Source: an uncultured Clostridia bacterium (GTDB lineage Bacteria; Bacillota; Clostridia; UBA1381). Taken from it: a stretch of DNA of 64,000 bases. The position numbers and the translations under genes are program-made. Below the pieces are notes generated by a model. That model had not been told where the DNA came from, made no database searches, and saw only the letters and a program-made list of their open reading frames with translations. The stretch is from assembly GCA_934476075.1 (NCBI GenBank), contig CAKSNH010000002.1, positions 186,001 to 250,000 of the forward strand. The letters run 5' to 3'. This document shows positions 52,211 to 61,578 of the stretch, in pieces. How positions within the stretch are numbered: position 1 is the stretch's first letter; every line of letters begins with the position of its first letter.

Positions 52211-52246
52211 AAAACAGGACTGACACACATAATCAGCACTGTTTTT
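52211..52246 (+). terminator. Terminator-like hairpin upstream of zapA
   Basis: AAAACAG and CTGA pair with TCAG and CTGTTTTTT around a 9-nt loop, with one 2x2 internal loop. No plus-strand gene lies upstream, so it would end an unknown RNA or attenuate a zapA leader. Confidence 0.55.
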
Positions 52247-52342
52247 TAAACAAATAAAAGTTTTTTTAAAAAGCTATATATTTTTTTGGAATAATGTATT
52301 ATAATATAGTTAAAATGCTTTTTGAAAAGAGGGGAATACAGA

Positions 52343-53524
52343 ATGGGCGAAACAGAGTTAAACAGAGTATTGGTTTACATAAACGGTCGTGATTATAAAA
52401 TTTTGTCGGAAGAAAGCGAAGAACATATTTTAGGCATATCCGAAAAAGTAAACGATTTAATGAAAGAATTAAAACAGCAGAATGCAAATCTGAACGGTGA
52501 GAAAGCGGCAGTGCTTACCGCACTTAACCTATGTGATGATTATTACAAAGCGTATAACAAGGCTCAAGCCTACAAAAAGCAGCTTGGAGATATTACTTCG
52601 GATATAAAAAACGCAAAAGACGATGTAAAGAAATTGAGCGAGGAAAGACAGAATTTAACGGAAAAATGTCAGAAGCTTGCCGCAGAAAATAAGGATTTGT
52701 CCGAAAAATTGCAGAACATGACCATGGGACTTCAAAATGTGTCGAACGAACTGACCGAAAAGGTACAGGTTTTGGAGAATGAGAAAAAGGATTTGTTAAT
52801 CAAGCTGCATGATGCGGAGGATTTGCAGAAAAAAGTCAATGCCGACAAGGAAAATGAAAAGCAGCTCCGTGAAAAAATCGAACAGTCGGAAATGAAAAAG
52901 CAGTATTTGGAGAATAACATTAAAACTTTGGAAAACAAGATAAACGAACTTAACGGAAAACTGCTTATGCAGGACCAAAGACTGAAAGAACAGGAAGATT
53001 ACAGAAACAAGAATGTTACTCTTACAAATGCAAATTCGATATTAAAAAGCAAGGTGGAAAGCTTGGAACATGAGTGTGCGGAGTTGAAAAACAAAACCGA
53101 GATAGCAAACGGCAAGAGCGTGAATGATGAAGAGGAAATCAAGAATTTGCAGTCATATATTTCTCGCTTGGAAAAAGAACGTGCACAACTGAAAAATGAA
53201 AATGAACAAATTTTTACATACAAGAATGAAATTCAATCATTGACGGAAAAGGTTAATGTGCTGACCGAGGAAAAGAGTGCAGCGGACAGCGAAAAGGAAA
53301 GTGCGGAAAAATTGCAGATGGCGATAAAATTCCTTGAAAACGACAAGGACGAATTGCAGAGAAAATTGGACGAGAAGACTGCCGAATGTGAAAAAGCTGT
53401 CAGCGAAGAAGAAGCAAAGAGTTTGAGGGAAAAGATAGCACAGCTTGAACGGAAAAACGCTGAGCTTGAAAAGAGGAATAAGGAACAGGAAAAAGAATTT
53501 TTGAATATGATTGATAATTTATAG
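52343..53524 (+). CDS. zapA: ZapA-like protein with very long coiled coil
   Basis: A 393-residue protein. Residues 1-85 match ZapA (LNRVLVYINGRDYKILSEES, EHILGISEKVNDLMKEL, KAAVLTALNLCDDYYKAY), the FtsZ-bundling division protein of about 90-110 residues. Residues 90-390 are almost continuous coiled coil rich in Glu, Lys, Leu and Asn. Its length is thus about four times that of ordinary ZapA. ATG 52343 follows AGAGGGG. The U32 peptidase gene follows after 14 nt, a common Clostridia arrangement. Confidence 0.82.
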   Translation: MGETELNRVLVYINGRDYKILSEESEEHILGISEKVNDLMKELKQQNANLNGEKAAVLTALNLCDDYYKAYNKAQAYKKQLGDITSDIKNAKDDVKKLSEERQNLTEKCQKLAAENKDLSEKLQNMTMGLQNVSNELTEKVQVLENEKKDLLIKLHDAEDLQKKVNADKENEKQLREKIEQSEMKKQYLENNIKTLENKINELNGKLLMQDQRLKEQEDYRNKNVTLTNANSILKSKVESLEHECAELKNKTEIANGKSVNDEEEIKNLQSYISRLEKERAQLKNENEQIFTYKNEIQSLTEKVNVLTEEKSAADSEKESAEKLQMAIKFLENDKDELQRKLDEKTAECEKAVSEEEAKSLREKIAQLERKNAELEKRNKEQEKEFLNMIDNL

Positions 53525-53538
53525 GAGGTTGTTTATTT

Positions 53539-55614
53539 TTGAAAAGCATAGAATTGTTAGCACCGGCGGGGTCTAAATCGGCATTGATTGCTGCGGTGCA
53601 AAGCGGTGCGAATGCTGTATATATGGGCGGTACGAATTTCAGTGCAAGACAAAGTGCGGAAAATTTTGGCGATGAGGCAATGCAGGAATGGATTGATTAT
53701 TGCCATTTGCGTAATGTAAAGGTGTATGTTGCCGTAAACACGCTGGTTAAAGAGAATGAATTGGACGAGTTGGCAGAGTATGCACACAAACTCAGCGATA
53801 TGGGCGTAGATGCGATTATTATACAGGACATGGGTGCGATAAAATTATTTCGGAAACTTGTACCCGACTTGCCGCTGCACGCAAGCACGCAGATAACGGT
53901 GCACAATCTTGACGGGGTGAACTATTTTGAAAAATTGGGCTTTGAACGTGTGGTACTGTCGAGAGAGTTAAGCAAGGAAAATATAGAATATATATGTAAG
54001 AATACCGATTGCGAGATTGAAGTGTTTGTGCATGGAGCATTGTGTATATGCTATTCGGGACAGTGTCTGATGAGCAGTATAATAGGCGGCAGAAGCGGAA
54101 ATAGGGGCAGATGTGCTCAGCCGTGCCGCCTTGCATATGAATTGACGGACGAACAAGGAGCGGTGAAAAAAGGGCATTTGCTTAGCACCAAGGATTTATC
54201 GCTTATCGATGATGTGCGGCACATGGACAGTATCGGTGTTAAATCGCTGAAAATCGAGGGCAGACTAAAACGTGCTGAATATGTTGCGACGATAAGCGGT
54301 ATATACAGCAAATATCTGCACAGTGATAAAAAAATCACAGATGCGGACAGGAAAATATTAAAGGACGCATTTAACAGGAGCGGTCTTACAAGAGCGTATT
54401 ACGGCGGTGATACCGGTGCAAAGATGATGAGCATTGCAACACCGGGGAATATGAGCGAGAATATATTTTCCGATGAGATAAAAAAGCGTTGTGCGGATAA
54501 TGCTAATTTTGTTAAGTTTGGTGTGGATATAACCGCAACGGTGAAAAAAGGTGAACCGTTTATGCTTGAAATGACGGATTGTGACGGAAATTATGCGTAT
54601 GCGTCGGGCGAGGTATTGGCTCAAACGGCACAAAATCGTGCATTGGACAAAGAACGTATCGCACAGCAGCTTAAAAAGCTGGGAAATACAGTGTTTAAGG
54701 CTAATACAATAGTGGCAGATGTCGAGGACGGAATATCTTTGCCGATAAGCGAGATTAACAACGTAAGACGAAAAGCCGTTGAAGAATTGGAAAGACTGCG
54801 TACCGAAAAGCCTGTGCGGAGAAAAATGCCGTATGAAGGTTTGAAAAAGGTTGAACGAAATGCGGAAAATATTGATTTGACGGTTGAAGTTTACACTATG
54901 GAGCAAGCCGAAACCGCATTGAAATATGGTGTAAAAAGAATATATGCACCGAAACATATAGCGGAAAAAATCCGCCCGAATGTGGATGCCGAGATTGTCG
55001 CAAAAGCATACGAAATAGAAAAAGACGATATGCAGAAGTTTGATACAAGCTGTGACAGCGTATTGGTGAGTATGCCGTGGCAGAGAAAAGACAATAATAA
55101 AAAATGGTATGCCGATTTCAGATTTAACGTGTTCAATTCAATCTGTGCGGACGCATACGGCGATTTTGAATGTGTGACAATATCGCCCGAACTGAATTTG
55201 AAAGAAATAGCCAATGTGACAAAGCATACATCGGCAAATATTGAAGTTATAGCTTACGGCAGACTTCCTCTTATGATTACGCAGAATTGCCCTGTTAAAG
55301 TGTCGGGTAAATGTCAGCATGAGAAAATGAAATATTCATTAAAAGACAGAATGAATGAGAATTTCCCGATAGTTTGCGGACATGGGTGCGTGGCGAAAAT
55401 ACTCAATTCAAAGCCGATTTTTATGGCGGATAAGGTCGAAGATTTAAAAAAATTGAAAATAAATTCGATAAGATTGATATTTACTGTTGAAAATTCTATG
55501 GAATGTGATAAAATAATTAATATGTATAAGTGTGCCTTGACGGGCGAAAAAGGTAATTTCAAAATGAAAGAAAATACTTTTACACGGGGACATTTTTACA
55601 GAGGAGTCGAATAA
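53539..55614 (+). CDS. U32 family peptidase
   Basis: A 691-residue U32 peptidase. The opening IELLAPAGSKSALIAAVQSGANAVYMGG is the TIM-barrel start; the signature EVFVHGALCICYSGQCLMSS followed by GNRGRCAQPCRLAYEL carries the four Cys that may bind an Fe-S cluster. The C-terminal half matches the collagenase-associated DUF3656 type. Family members include RlhA (23S rRNA C2501 hydroxylation) and TrhP (tRNA U34), so RNA hydroxylation is as likely as proteolysis. TTG start with AGGAGG 10 nt upstream. Confidence 0.9.
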   Translation: MKSIELLAPAGSKSALIAAVQSGANAVYMGGTNFSARQSAENFGDEAMQEWIDYCHLRNVKVYVAVNTLVKENELDELAEYAHKLSDMGVDAIIIQDMGAIKLFRKLVPDLPLHASTQITVHNLDGVNYFEKLGFERVVLSRELSKENIEYICKNTDCEIEVFVHGALCICYSGQCLMSSIIGGRSGNRGRCAQPCRLAYELTDEQGAVKKGHLLSTKDLSLIDDVRHMDSIGVKSLKIEGRLKRAEYVATISGIYSKYLHSDKKITDADRKILKDAFNRSGLTRAYYGGDTGAKMMSIATPGNMSENIFSDEIKKRCADNANFVKFGVDITATVKKGEPFMLEMTDCDGNYAYASGEVLAQTAQNRALDKERIAQQLKKLGNTVFKANTIVADVEDGISLPISEINNVRRKAVEELERLRTEKPVRRKMPYEGLKKVERNAENIDLTVEVYTMEQAETALKYGVKRIYAPKHIAEKIRPNVDAEIVAKAYEIEKDDMQKFDTSCDSVLVSMPWQRKDNNKKWYADFRFNVFNSICADAYGDFECVTISPELNLKEIANVTKHTSANIEVIAYGRLPLMITQNCPVKVSGKCQHEKMKYSLKDRMNENFPIVCGHGCVAKILNSKPIFMADKVEDLKKLKINSIRLIFTVENSMECDKIINMYKCALTGEKGNFKMKENTFTRGHFYRGVE

Positions 55615-55653
55615 GGTCAATACGATTTGCATTGATTTTAAGGAGTATGATTA

Positions 55654-56097
55654 ATGAATATAGATGTAAAGATTAAAAAGCTGCGTGATGATGCGGTTGT
55701 GCCGAAGTATAAGACGGACGGGGCTGCGGGCATGGACGTCTGCTATGTCGGCGATGAGGATATTACATTAAAATGCGGTGAGAAAAAATTGGTGCCGTGC
55801 GGATTTTGTATGGAAATGCAAAGCAATGATTATGTTATTTTAATGTATGCAAGGAGCGGATTGTCGATTAAGCACGGTATAACCATGGTCAACGGTGTCG
55901 GCGTTATTGACAGTGATTACCGTGGTGAGATTAAGTGCCCTATGATTAATCTCGGCGATGCGGATTACACAATCAAAAGCGGTGACAGGATAGGTCAGAT
56001 GGTGTTCACGCCTATTGTTCATGCGAATTTGACAGAGTGTGATGAACTCGGCACTACCGAAAGGGCAGACGGCGGTTTTGGTTCAACGGGACGATAA
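55654..56097 (+). CDS. dut: dUTP diphosphatase
   Basis: A 147-residue trimeric dUTPase of normal length. Motif 1 AAGMDVCYVG, motif 2 MYARSGLSIKHG, motif 3 NGVGVIDSDYRGEI, motif 4 GDRIGQMVF and motif 5 RADGGFGSTGR are all present. It hydrolyses dUTP to dUMP, keeping uracil out of DNA. Confidence 0.96.
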   Translation: MNIDVKIKKLRDDAVVPKYKTDGAAGMDVCYVGDEDITLKCGEKKLVPCGFCMEMQSNDYVILMYARSGLSIKHGITMVNGVGVIDSDYRGEIKCPMINLGDADYTIKSGDRIGQMVFTPIVHANLTECDELGTTERADGGFGSTGR

Positions 56098-56125
56098 AAT
56101 ATGAAAACGGTGGGGATAAGCTGAT

Positions 56126-56383
56126 ATGAAAAAGAATTGGGTGCTGATATTTACGGCTTTTGCCGGATTGGTTTTAGGCGGATTTATAGGAGAATTTTTC
56201 GGGAGCAATCCCATGTTTTCGTGGCTTAACTACGGAAAAGAGTTCGGTATAAGTCCCAATTCGCCTATGGTCGTGAATTTTTACATAATTAAACTCACGT
56301 TTGGAGTTATGATTAAAATTAATATTGCTTCGATTTTGGGAGTAATGATAGCTTTATTGGGGTATAAATTAATAAAAAGATAA
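56126..56383 (+). CDS. DUF4321 small membrane protein
   Basis: An 85-residue protein with two membrane helices (about 7-27 and 58-80) and a short outside loop (GSNPMFSWLNYGKEFGIS). It matches DUF4321, a short Clostridia protein usually placed just before maf. Function unknown. It is 28 nt after dut. Confidence 0.78.
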   Translation: MKKNWVLIFTAFAGLVLGGFIGEFFGSNPMFSWLNYGKEFGISPNSPMVVNFYIIKLTFGVMIKINIASILGVMIALLGYKLIKR

Positions 56384-56401
56384 ATATTATTGGAGGAAGA
56401 A

Positions 56402-57001
56402 ATGAACAGGGTTAAGTTCATATTAGCGTCGGCGTCGCCGAGAAGGCGTGAACTGCTTGACAATATCGGGCTTGAATTTGAGATTGAAAAAAGTGACTTC
56501 GATGAAAGTACATTGCAGTATGACGGTAAAAATCCGTCATTGTATGTGCAGGAGATGGCTCTTTTAAAGGCAAATGATGTTGCCAAAAAGCTTGATAAAA
56601 AAGAAAATACAATAATTATTTCCGCCGATACGATGGTTTGCATGGACAATAAAATTTTGGGCAAGCCGTCGGACGAAAAAGATGCGGAGAATATGCTTAA
56701 AATGCTGTCGGGAAAGGAGCATCAAGTGTACACGGGTGTTTGTGTATACCGATTGCCGGACGGAACATCGACAACAAAGGCTGAGGTTACAAATGTTAAA
56801 TTTAAAAATCTGACAGAGGGCAAAATAAAGGCATACGTTGCCACAAAAGAGCCTATGGACAAAGCCGGTGCATACGGCATACAGGGGATAGGTTCTATGC
56901 TGGTTGAGAAAATCGACGGTGACTATTTTAATGTAGTGGGGCTGCCGGTTTCAATGCTTGCGGATATATTAGAAAATGATTACAATATCTTATTGTTTTA
57001 A
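56402..57001 (+). CDS. maf: Maf-family nucleoside triphosphate pyrophosphatase
   Basis: A 199-residue Maf protein. LASASPRRRELLDNIG is the signature, SADTMVCMDNKILGKPSD and YTGVCVYRLPDG follow, and YGIQGIGSMLVEKIDGDYFNVVGLP closes it. It hydrolyses dTTP/UTP or modified nucleotides and, in Bacillus, affects septum formation. GGAGGAAG precedes ATG 56402. Maf followed by mreBCD is a typical order. Confidence 0.95.
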   Translation: MNRVKFILASASPRRRELLDNIGLEFEIEKSDFDESTLQYDGKNPSLYVQEMALLKANDVAKKLDKKENTIIISADTMVCMDNKILGKPSDEKDAENMLKMLSGKEHQVYTGVCVYRLPDGTSTTKAEVTNVKFKNLTEGKIKAYVATKEPMDKAGAYGIQGIGSMLVEKIDGDYFNVVGLPVSMLADILENDYNILLF

Positions 57002-57032
57002 TAAATATAAAATATTTTAGGAGGAAAAAATA

Positions 57033-58055
57033 ATGTCACTATTTGCAAAGGATATAGGTATAGATTTGGGAACAGCCAACACATTGGTTCATGTTAAGGG
57101 TAAAGGTATTATCGTTCGTGAGCCGTCTGTTGTTGCAATAGATAAGTATGAAAACAAAGTGCTTGCGGTAGGTAATGACGCAAAAGAAATGCTTGGAAGA
57201 ACTCCGGGAAATATCGTGGCTATCAGACCTATGAAAGATGGTGTAATAGCTGATTTTGACGTTACACAGGAAATGATTAAGTATTTCATCAAAAAGGCAA
57301 GCGGAGCATCAAAGAGCGTATTTAAGCCGAGAGTGGTTGTATGTATTCCGTCAGGTATCACAGATGTTGAAAAACGTGCGGTTGAGGAGTCTGTTATTCA
57401 AGCCGGTGCAAAAGACGTATGTCTTATAGAAGAACCTATGGCAGCCGCTATCGGTGCGGGACTTCCCGTTGAAGAGCCTGCCGGCAGTATGATTGTTGAC
57501 ATCGGCGGCGGTACAACAGAGGTTGCGGTTATTTCGCTTGGCGGTATTGTAACAAGCAAATCGATAAGAGTTGCCGGTAATGCGATTGACGCATCTATCA
57601 TTAATTTCATTAAAAAGGAATATAATCTGAATATCGGCGACAGAACAGCAGAAGAAATTAAGATTACAATAGGTTCTGCTTATCAATACAACAATGAAAG
57701 CACATATGAAGTAAGAGGTCGTGACATGATTTCGGGTTTGCCGAAGAATATTTCCGTTTCGGCGGCTGAAATTCGCAAGGCTATGAGCGAATGTGTGGCT
57801 GAAATGGTTGAAGCGATTAAATTTACATTGGAGAAAACTCCGCCTGAATTGGCATCTGACATTATGGAGTCGGGTATTGTTTTGGCAGGCGGCGGTGCAC
57901 TGATAAGAGGTTTGGATAAGCTTATTTCGGAAAGCACGGGCATACCTGTTTATGTTGCAGAAACACCGCTTGACTGTGTTGCTTTGGGTACGGGTAAGTC
58001 ACTGGAAGATATGGACGTTATGCTTAAATCGGCCGGTGCAAGAAAACGCAGATAA
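57033..58055 (+). CDS. mreB: Rod shape-determining protein MreB
   Basis: A 340-residue actin homologue. DIGIDLGTANTLVHVKGKGIIVREPSVVAID is the phosphate-1 region and IVDIGGGTTEVAVISLGGIV the phosphate-2 region; VLAGGGALIRGLDKL is the adenosine motif. It forms membrane filaments that guide sidewall synthesis with MreC, MreD and PBP2, all encoded downstream. Confidence 0.97.
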   Translation: MSLFAKDIGIDLGTANTLVHVKGKGIIVREPSVVAIDKYENKVLAVGNDAKEMLGRTPGNIVAIRPMKDGVIADFDVTQEMIKYFIKKASGASKSVFKPRVVVCIPSGITDVEKRAVEESVIQAGAKDVCLIEEPMAAAIGAGLPVEEPAGSMIVDIGGGTTEVAVISLGGIVTSKSIRVAGNAIDASIINFIKKEYNLNIGDRTAEEIKITIGSAYQYNNESTYEVRGRDMISGLPKNISVSAAEIRKAMSECVAEMVEAIKFTLEKTPPELASDIMESGIVLAGGGALIRGLDKLISESTGIPVYVAETPLDCVALGTGKSLEDMDVMLKSAGARKRR

Positions 58056-58080
58056 GTTTTAGAAGAAAGGCAGTGAACAA

Positions 58081-58905
58081 ATGTCATTTTTCAAAAATAA
58101 AATAGTTATTGCAATTATATGCGTGACGGTCGCAGTGTTTATACTGGGCGGAATTATGGGTCAGACAGGCGGTGAAGGCCCTGTCGGCAATGCTGTGGGA
58201 GTCATTTTTTCACCCGCACAAAAACTGACTTCGCTTGTGACGTCTTCAATAGACCGATTTACGGTTTTTGTATGGGAGATGAAAAGCTACAAGGAAGAAA
58301 ATGAACGTCTGGTAAATGAGATAAACGAGTTGAAAAAGGAAAACCGCAGTATAGAGGATTATAAGTCTGAAAATGACAGATTAACGGAGCTTTTGGGACT
58401 TAAAGAAAGTATGGCGGAATATAACACCGTTGCCGCAAGAATAATTGCGTACGAACCGGATAATTGGTATGAAACCATTGTTATCAACAAGGGTGAAAAA
58501 GACGGAATAAAACCCGAAGCTGTCGTTATGACCGGCTCCGGTGTAGTGGGGCAGGTGGCAGAGGTTGGAACTAACTGGGCAAGAGTATCGGCGATAATCA
58601 ATATTGACAACTCGGTAGGTGTGCGTGTGGTAAGAACAGGCGACATTGCGATTACCGAAGGTGATGTCGCACTCAGTAAGGACGGCTACTGCAAAATGAG
58701 TTTTATGTCTAAAAATGCGTCGGTGATAGTCGGAGATATGCTTGAAACATCGGGACTTGGCGGTGTGTATCCTGCCGGAATGATGGTGGGCAAAGTGCGT
58801 GAAATATCATCGGATAACTCGGGAAGTATGCAGTATGCGGTTGTAGAGCCGGCGGTAGATTTTAATGATTTGCGAGAAGTGTTGGTGATTACAGATGTTC
58901 AGTGA
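58081..58905 (+). CDS. mreC: Rod shape-determining protein MreC
   Basis: A 274-residue bitopic protein: one membrane helix (about residues 7-25), a coiled coil (about 60-105) and the beta-barrel MreC domain (about 115-270) with ARIIAYEPDNWYETIVINKGEKDGI and VVMTGSGVVGQVAEVG. It activates PBP2 outside the membrane. It overlaps mreD by 11 nt. Confidence 0.95.
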   Translation: MSFFKNKIVIAIICVTVAVFILGGIMGQTGGEGPVGNAVGVIFSPAQKLTSLVTSSIDRFTVFVWEMKSYKEENERLVNEINELKKENRSIEDYKSENDRLTELLGLKESMAEYNTVAARIIAYEPDNWYETIVINKGEKDGIKPEAVVMTGSGVVGQVAEVGTNWARVSAIINIDNSVGVRVVRTGDIAITEGDVALSKDGYCKMSFMSKNASVIVGDMLETSGLGGVYPAGMMVGKVREISSDNSGSMQYAVVEPAVDFNDLREVLVITDVQ

Positions 58906-59434
58906 TACAGTTGTGAAAAATTTTAAGCTTGCGGTGTGGATTATTCTTTTGATAATATTTCAGACGGTTATATGCAAATACATTGCTGTTGACGGAATTA
59001 TTCCCGATTTGATGTTTGTATTTATAGTATCGTTTGTCGTGCTTGAAGAAAAGTTTGCATATTGCGTGGCAATACCTGTAATATGCGGATTTTTAATTGA
59101 TGTGCTGAGCAGACGTGCTTTCGGTACGGGGGTTTTGTCGTATACATATACTGCATTGTTATGTTATGCGTTGGGAGAACATTTTTTTAAGGAAAAATTA
59201 TGGTTTGCCGTACCGATGATATTTTTAGCGACATTTGCGTCGGAGAGTGTGTTTTTTCTTTTCAGCGTTTCGGCATTTAAAATCAGTATGATTTTTGAAG
59301 CGGTGAAAGAGGTAGTATTGCCGACAGCAATATACAATACGGCGGCAACTTTTTTGATATATCCTATTTTAAAGAAAACAATATACAGCGGCGGCAGAGA
59401 ATTGGTAAGAGTTCCGAAAAACAGAAACAGATAA
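58895..59434 (+). CDS. mreD: Rod shape-determining protein MreD
   Basis: A 179-residue membrane protein with about five hydrophobic segments and the MreD pattern GIIPDLMFVFIVSFVVLEEK and GFLIDVLSRRAFGTGVLSYT. It helps assemble the elongasome. The start lies inside mreC. Confidence 0.9.
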   Translation: MFSDTVVKNFKLAVWIILLIIFQTVICKYIAVDGIIPDLMFVFIVSFVVLEEKFAYCVAIPVICGFLIDVLSRRAFGTGVLSYTYTALLCYALGEHFFKEKLWFAVPMIFLATFASESVFFLFSVSAFKISMIFEAVKEVVLPTAIYNTAATFLIYPILKKTIYSGGRELVRVPKNRNR

Positions 59435-59465
59435 ATTGTAAATATAAGTGTGGAGGAAAAAAGAA

Positions 59466-61559
59466 TTGCAGATTAGTGATAAGAGATTATTTGTATTGAA
59501 AATAATAATTTTTCTTTTGGCGGCTGCATTGGTTGCGAGATTGTTTTATTTGCAAGTGGTCAAAGGTGAACAATATTTGGCTATGTCTACACGAAAGTTT
59601 ACAATGAGCGTTGTGGACAAAGCACCGAGAGGTGAAATTTTTGATAAAAACGGTAAAGCACTGGTAAGCAACAGAGTCGGTTATTCATTGCAAATTCAAA
59701 AAACGGATATTTCAAATGACGAACTGAATGATATGCTTTTGAAATTATTGAAAATTCTCGATGAGTCGGGATACGAATATTACGATACGTTCCCCGTAAA
59801 CGGATACGGTGATTCGTTTGCTTTTCAGGACAGCAATATGGACGGCAGCACAGATGATGAAAAGGCTGCGTGGTTTGATGAAAGAAAGAAAAAACTTAAT
59901 CCGAATATGAGTGCATACGATATTGCGGAATATTACTGCAATGAGGTGTACAAAATAAGCAGTCAGTACACTCCTGAGGACAGAAGAAGAATTTTGGGTG
60001 TGCGTTATGAGGCAGATTTGGTAGGCGGTATCTCGCTTACAACACCGTTTGTTATGATGGAAGATATTGATATTAATGTTGTAACAAAAATTAAGGAACG
60101 TCAGAGAGAATTTGACGGCGTGTTGGTAACAACGGACTATATCAGAAACTACAACCAAGGTACATTGGCGGCACATATTTTGGGCAGAGTCGGAAAGATT
60201 TATGCCGAGGAATATGAGGAACTGAAAAATGAAGGTTACAGTTACAATGACCTGATTGGCAAGCAGGGTGTGGAGCTTATTGCGGAGAAATATCTGCATG
60301 GTACGGACGGTACTAAAAATATGGAGCAGAACATAAACGGTACGGTTATGAAATTGGCGGAGGACGTTCCGGCTGTACCGGGAAATTATGTTGTGCTGAC
60401 GGTCGATTCGGATTTGCAGCGTGTGGCGGAAGAATCACTTGCGGCAAATATAGAGAAAATCCGTGCAAATGGCGGTTCATTGTCGGCAAGAAAGGGTGCT
60501 GACGCAAATGCCGGAGCGGCGGTTGTACTTGATGTGAAAAACGGCGATATTTTGGCTATGGCATCGTATCCGACATACGATTTGTCAAACTTCAACAAAG
60601 ATTATGCAATGCTGAGCCAAGACAAGAACAGACCGATGTGGAACAGAGCGTTGGGCGGAACATATACACCGGGTTCGACATTCAAGCCTTTGACGGCTAT
60701 TGCGGCTTTGGAGTCGGGCACTATTTCGACAACAGAGCAGATTAATTGTCAGGGTGTGTACACATATTTTGACAGTTATCAGCCGAGATGCTGGATTTGG
60801 ACGGAGCAGCACAGGACGCACGGACCTTTGAATGTATCCGGTGCTATTGAAAATTCATGTAACTATTTCTTCTATGAAGTCGGAAGAAGAATGGGTATTG
60901 ACAAGATTGATGAATATGCGGCGAAGTTCGGTTTGGGCGAGCTTACGGGTGTGGAATTTAAGGAAGAGGTAAAGGGTAATGTGTCAAGTCCGAGCGTTAA
61001 GGAAAAAATAGGACGTACAAAAGAGGACCAGACATGGTATGCGGGTGATACGATACAGACGGCTATCGGTCAGTCATACAATTCATTCACACCTATTCAG
61101 CTTGCAAACTATATCGCAACCGTGGCAAACGGCGGTACGAGATACAAGACGAATATAATAAAGAATATACGTTCATCGCTAGACGGAAGTGTGGTTGCCG
61201 AAACTCAGCCGACAGTTGTGGAAAAGATTGAGTTAAAACCGACAACTTTGGAAGCGGTTAAAAACGGTATGAAAAAGGTTGTTGAGGACGGTTCGGCAAA
61301 GAGCATATTTGAGGGATACCCGATTGAAATAGGCGGTAAGACGGGTACTGCACAGGTGGGAAGCAAGGTGACAAACAATGCGTTGTTCGTTGCATTTGCT
61401 CCGTTTGACAATCCTGAAATTGCGGTTGCCGTTGTTATAGAGCACGGCTTGCGTGGTGCGAATGCGGGTTATGTGGCAAAGGATATATTTGATGAATATT
61501 TTAAACTGAATACAGAGTATACATCAGACCAAATCGGTATGTGTGAAATGGTTCCGTAA
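59466..61559 (+). CDS. mrdA: Penicillin-binding protein 2 (elongation transpeptidase)
   Basis: A 697-residue class B PBP. One N-terminal membrane helix (about 8-30) is followed by the dimerisation domain (RGEIFDKNGKALVSNRVGYSLQI). The transpeptidase domain has SxxK in TPGSTFKPLTA (Ser 404, Lys 407), SxN in IENSCNYFF and KTG in IGGKTGTAQVG. It cross-links sidewall peptidoglycan with MreBCD. TTG 59466 lies 9 nt after GGAGG and gives the usual short cytoplasmic tail; GTG at 59448 is before that site. Confidence 0.95.
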   Translation: MQISDKRLFVLKIIIFLLAAALVARLFYLQVVKGEQYLAMSTRKFTMSVVDKAPRGEIFDKNGKALVSNRVGYSLQIQKTDISNDELNDMLLKLLKILDESGYEYYDTFPVNGYGDSFAFQDSNMDGSTDDEKAAWFDERKKKLNPNMSAYDIAEYYCNEVYKISSQYTPEDRRRILGVRYEADLVGGISLTTPFVMMEDIDINVVTKIKERQREFDGVLVTTDYIRNYNQGTLAAHILGRVGKIYAEEYEELKNEGYSYNDLIGKQGVELIAEKYLHGTDGTKNMEQNINGTVMKLAEDVPAVPGNYVVLTVDSDLQRVAEESLAANIEKIRANGGSLSARKGADANAGAAVVLDVKNGDILAMASYPTYDLSNFNKDYAMLSQDKNRPMWNRALGGTYTPGSTFKPLTAIAALESGTISTTEQINCQGVYTYFDSYQPRCWIWTEQHRTHGPLNVSGAIENSCNYFFYEVGRRMGIDKIDEYAAKFGLGELTGVEFKEEVKGNVSSPSVKEKIGRTKEDQTWYAGDTIQTAIGQSYNSFTPIQLANYIATVANGGTRYKTNIIKNIRSSLDGSVVAETQPTVVEKIELKPTTLEAVKNGMKKVVEDGSAKSIFEGYPIEIGGKTGTAQVGSKVTNNALFVAFAPFDNPEIAVAVVIEHGLRGANAGYVAKDIFDEYFKLNTEYTSDQIGMCEMVP

Positions 61560-61578
61560 CGGAGGGGAGAGATATATT

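Noticed and set aside
54358..54957. 199-residue minus-strand open frame
   Set aside because: Shadow of the U32 peptidase gene; translation is rich in Phe, Cys and His and has no start signal.
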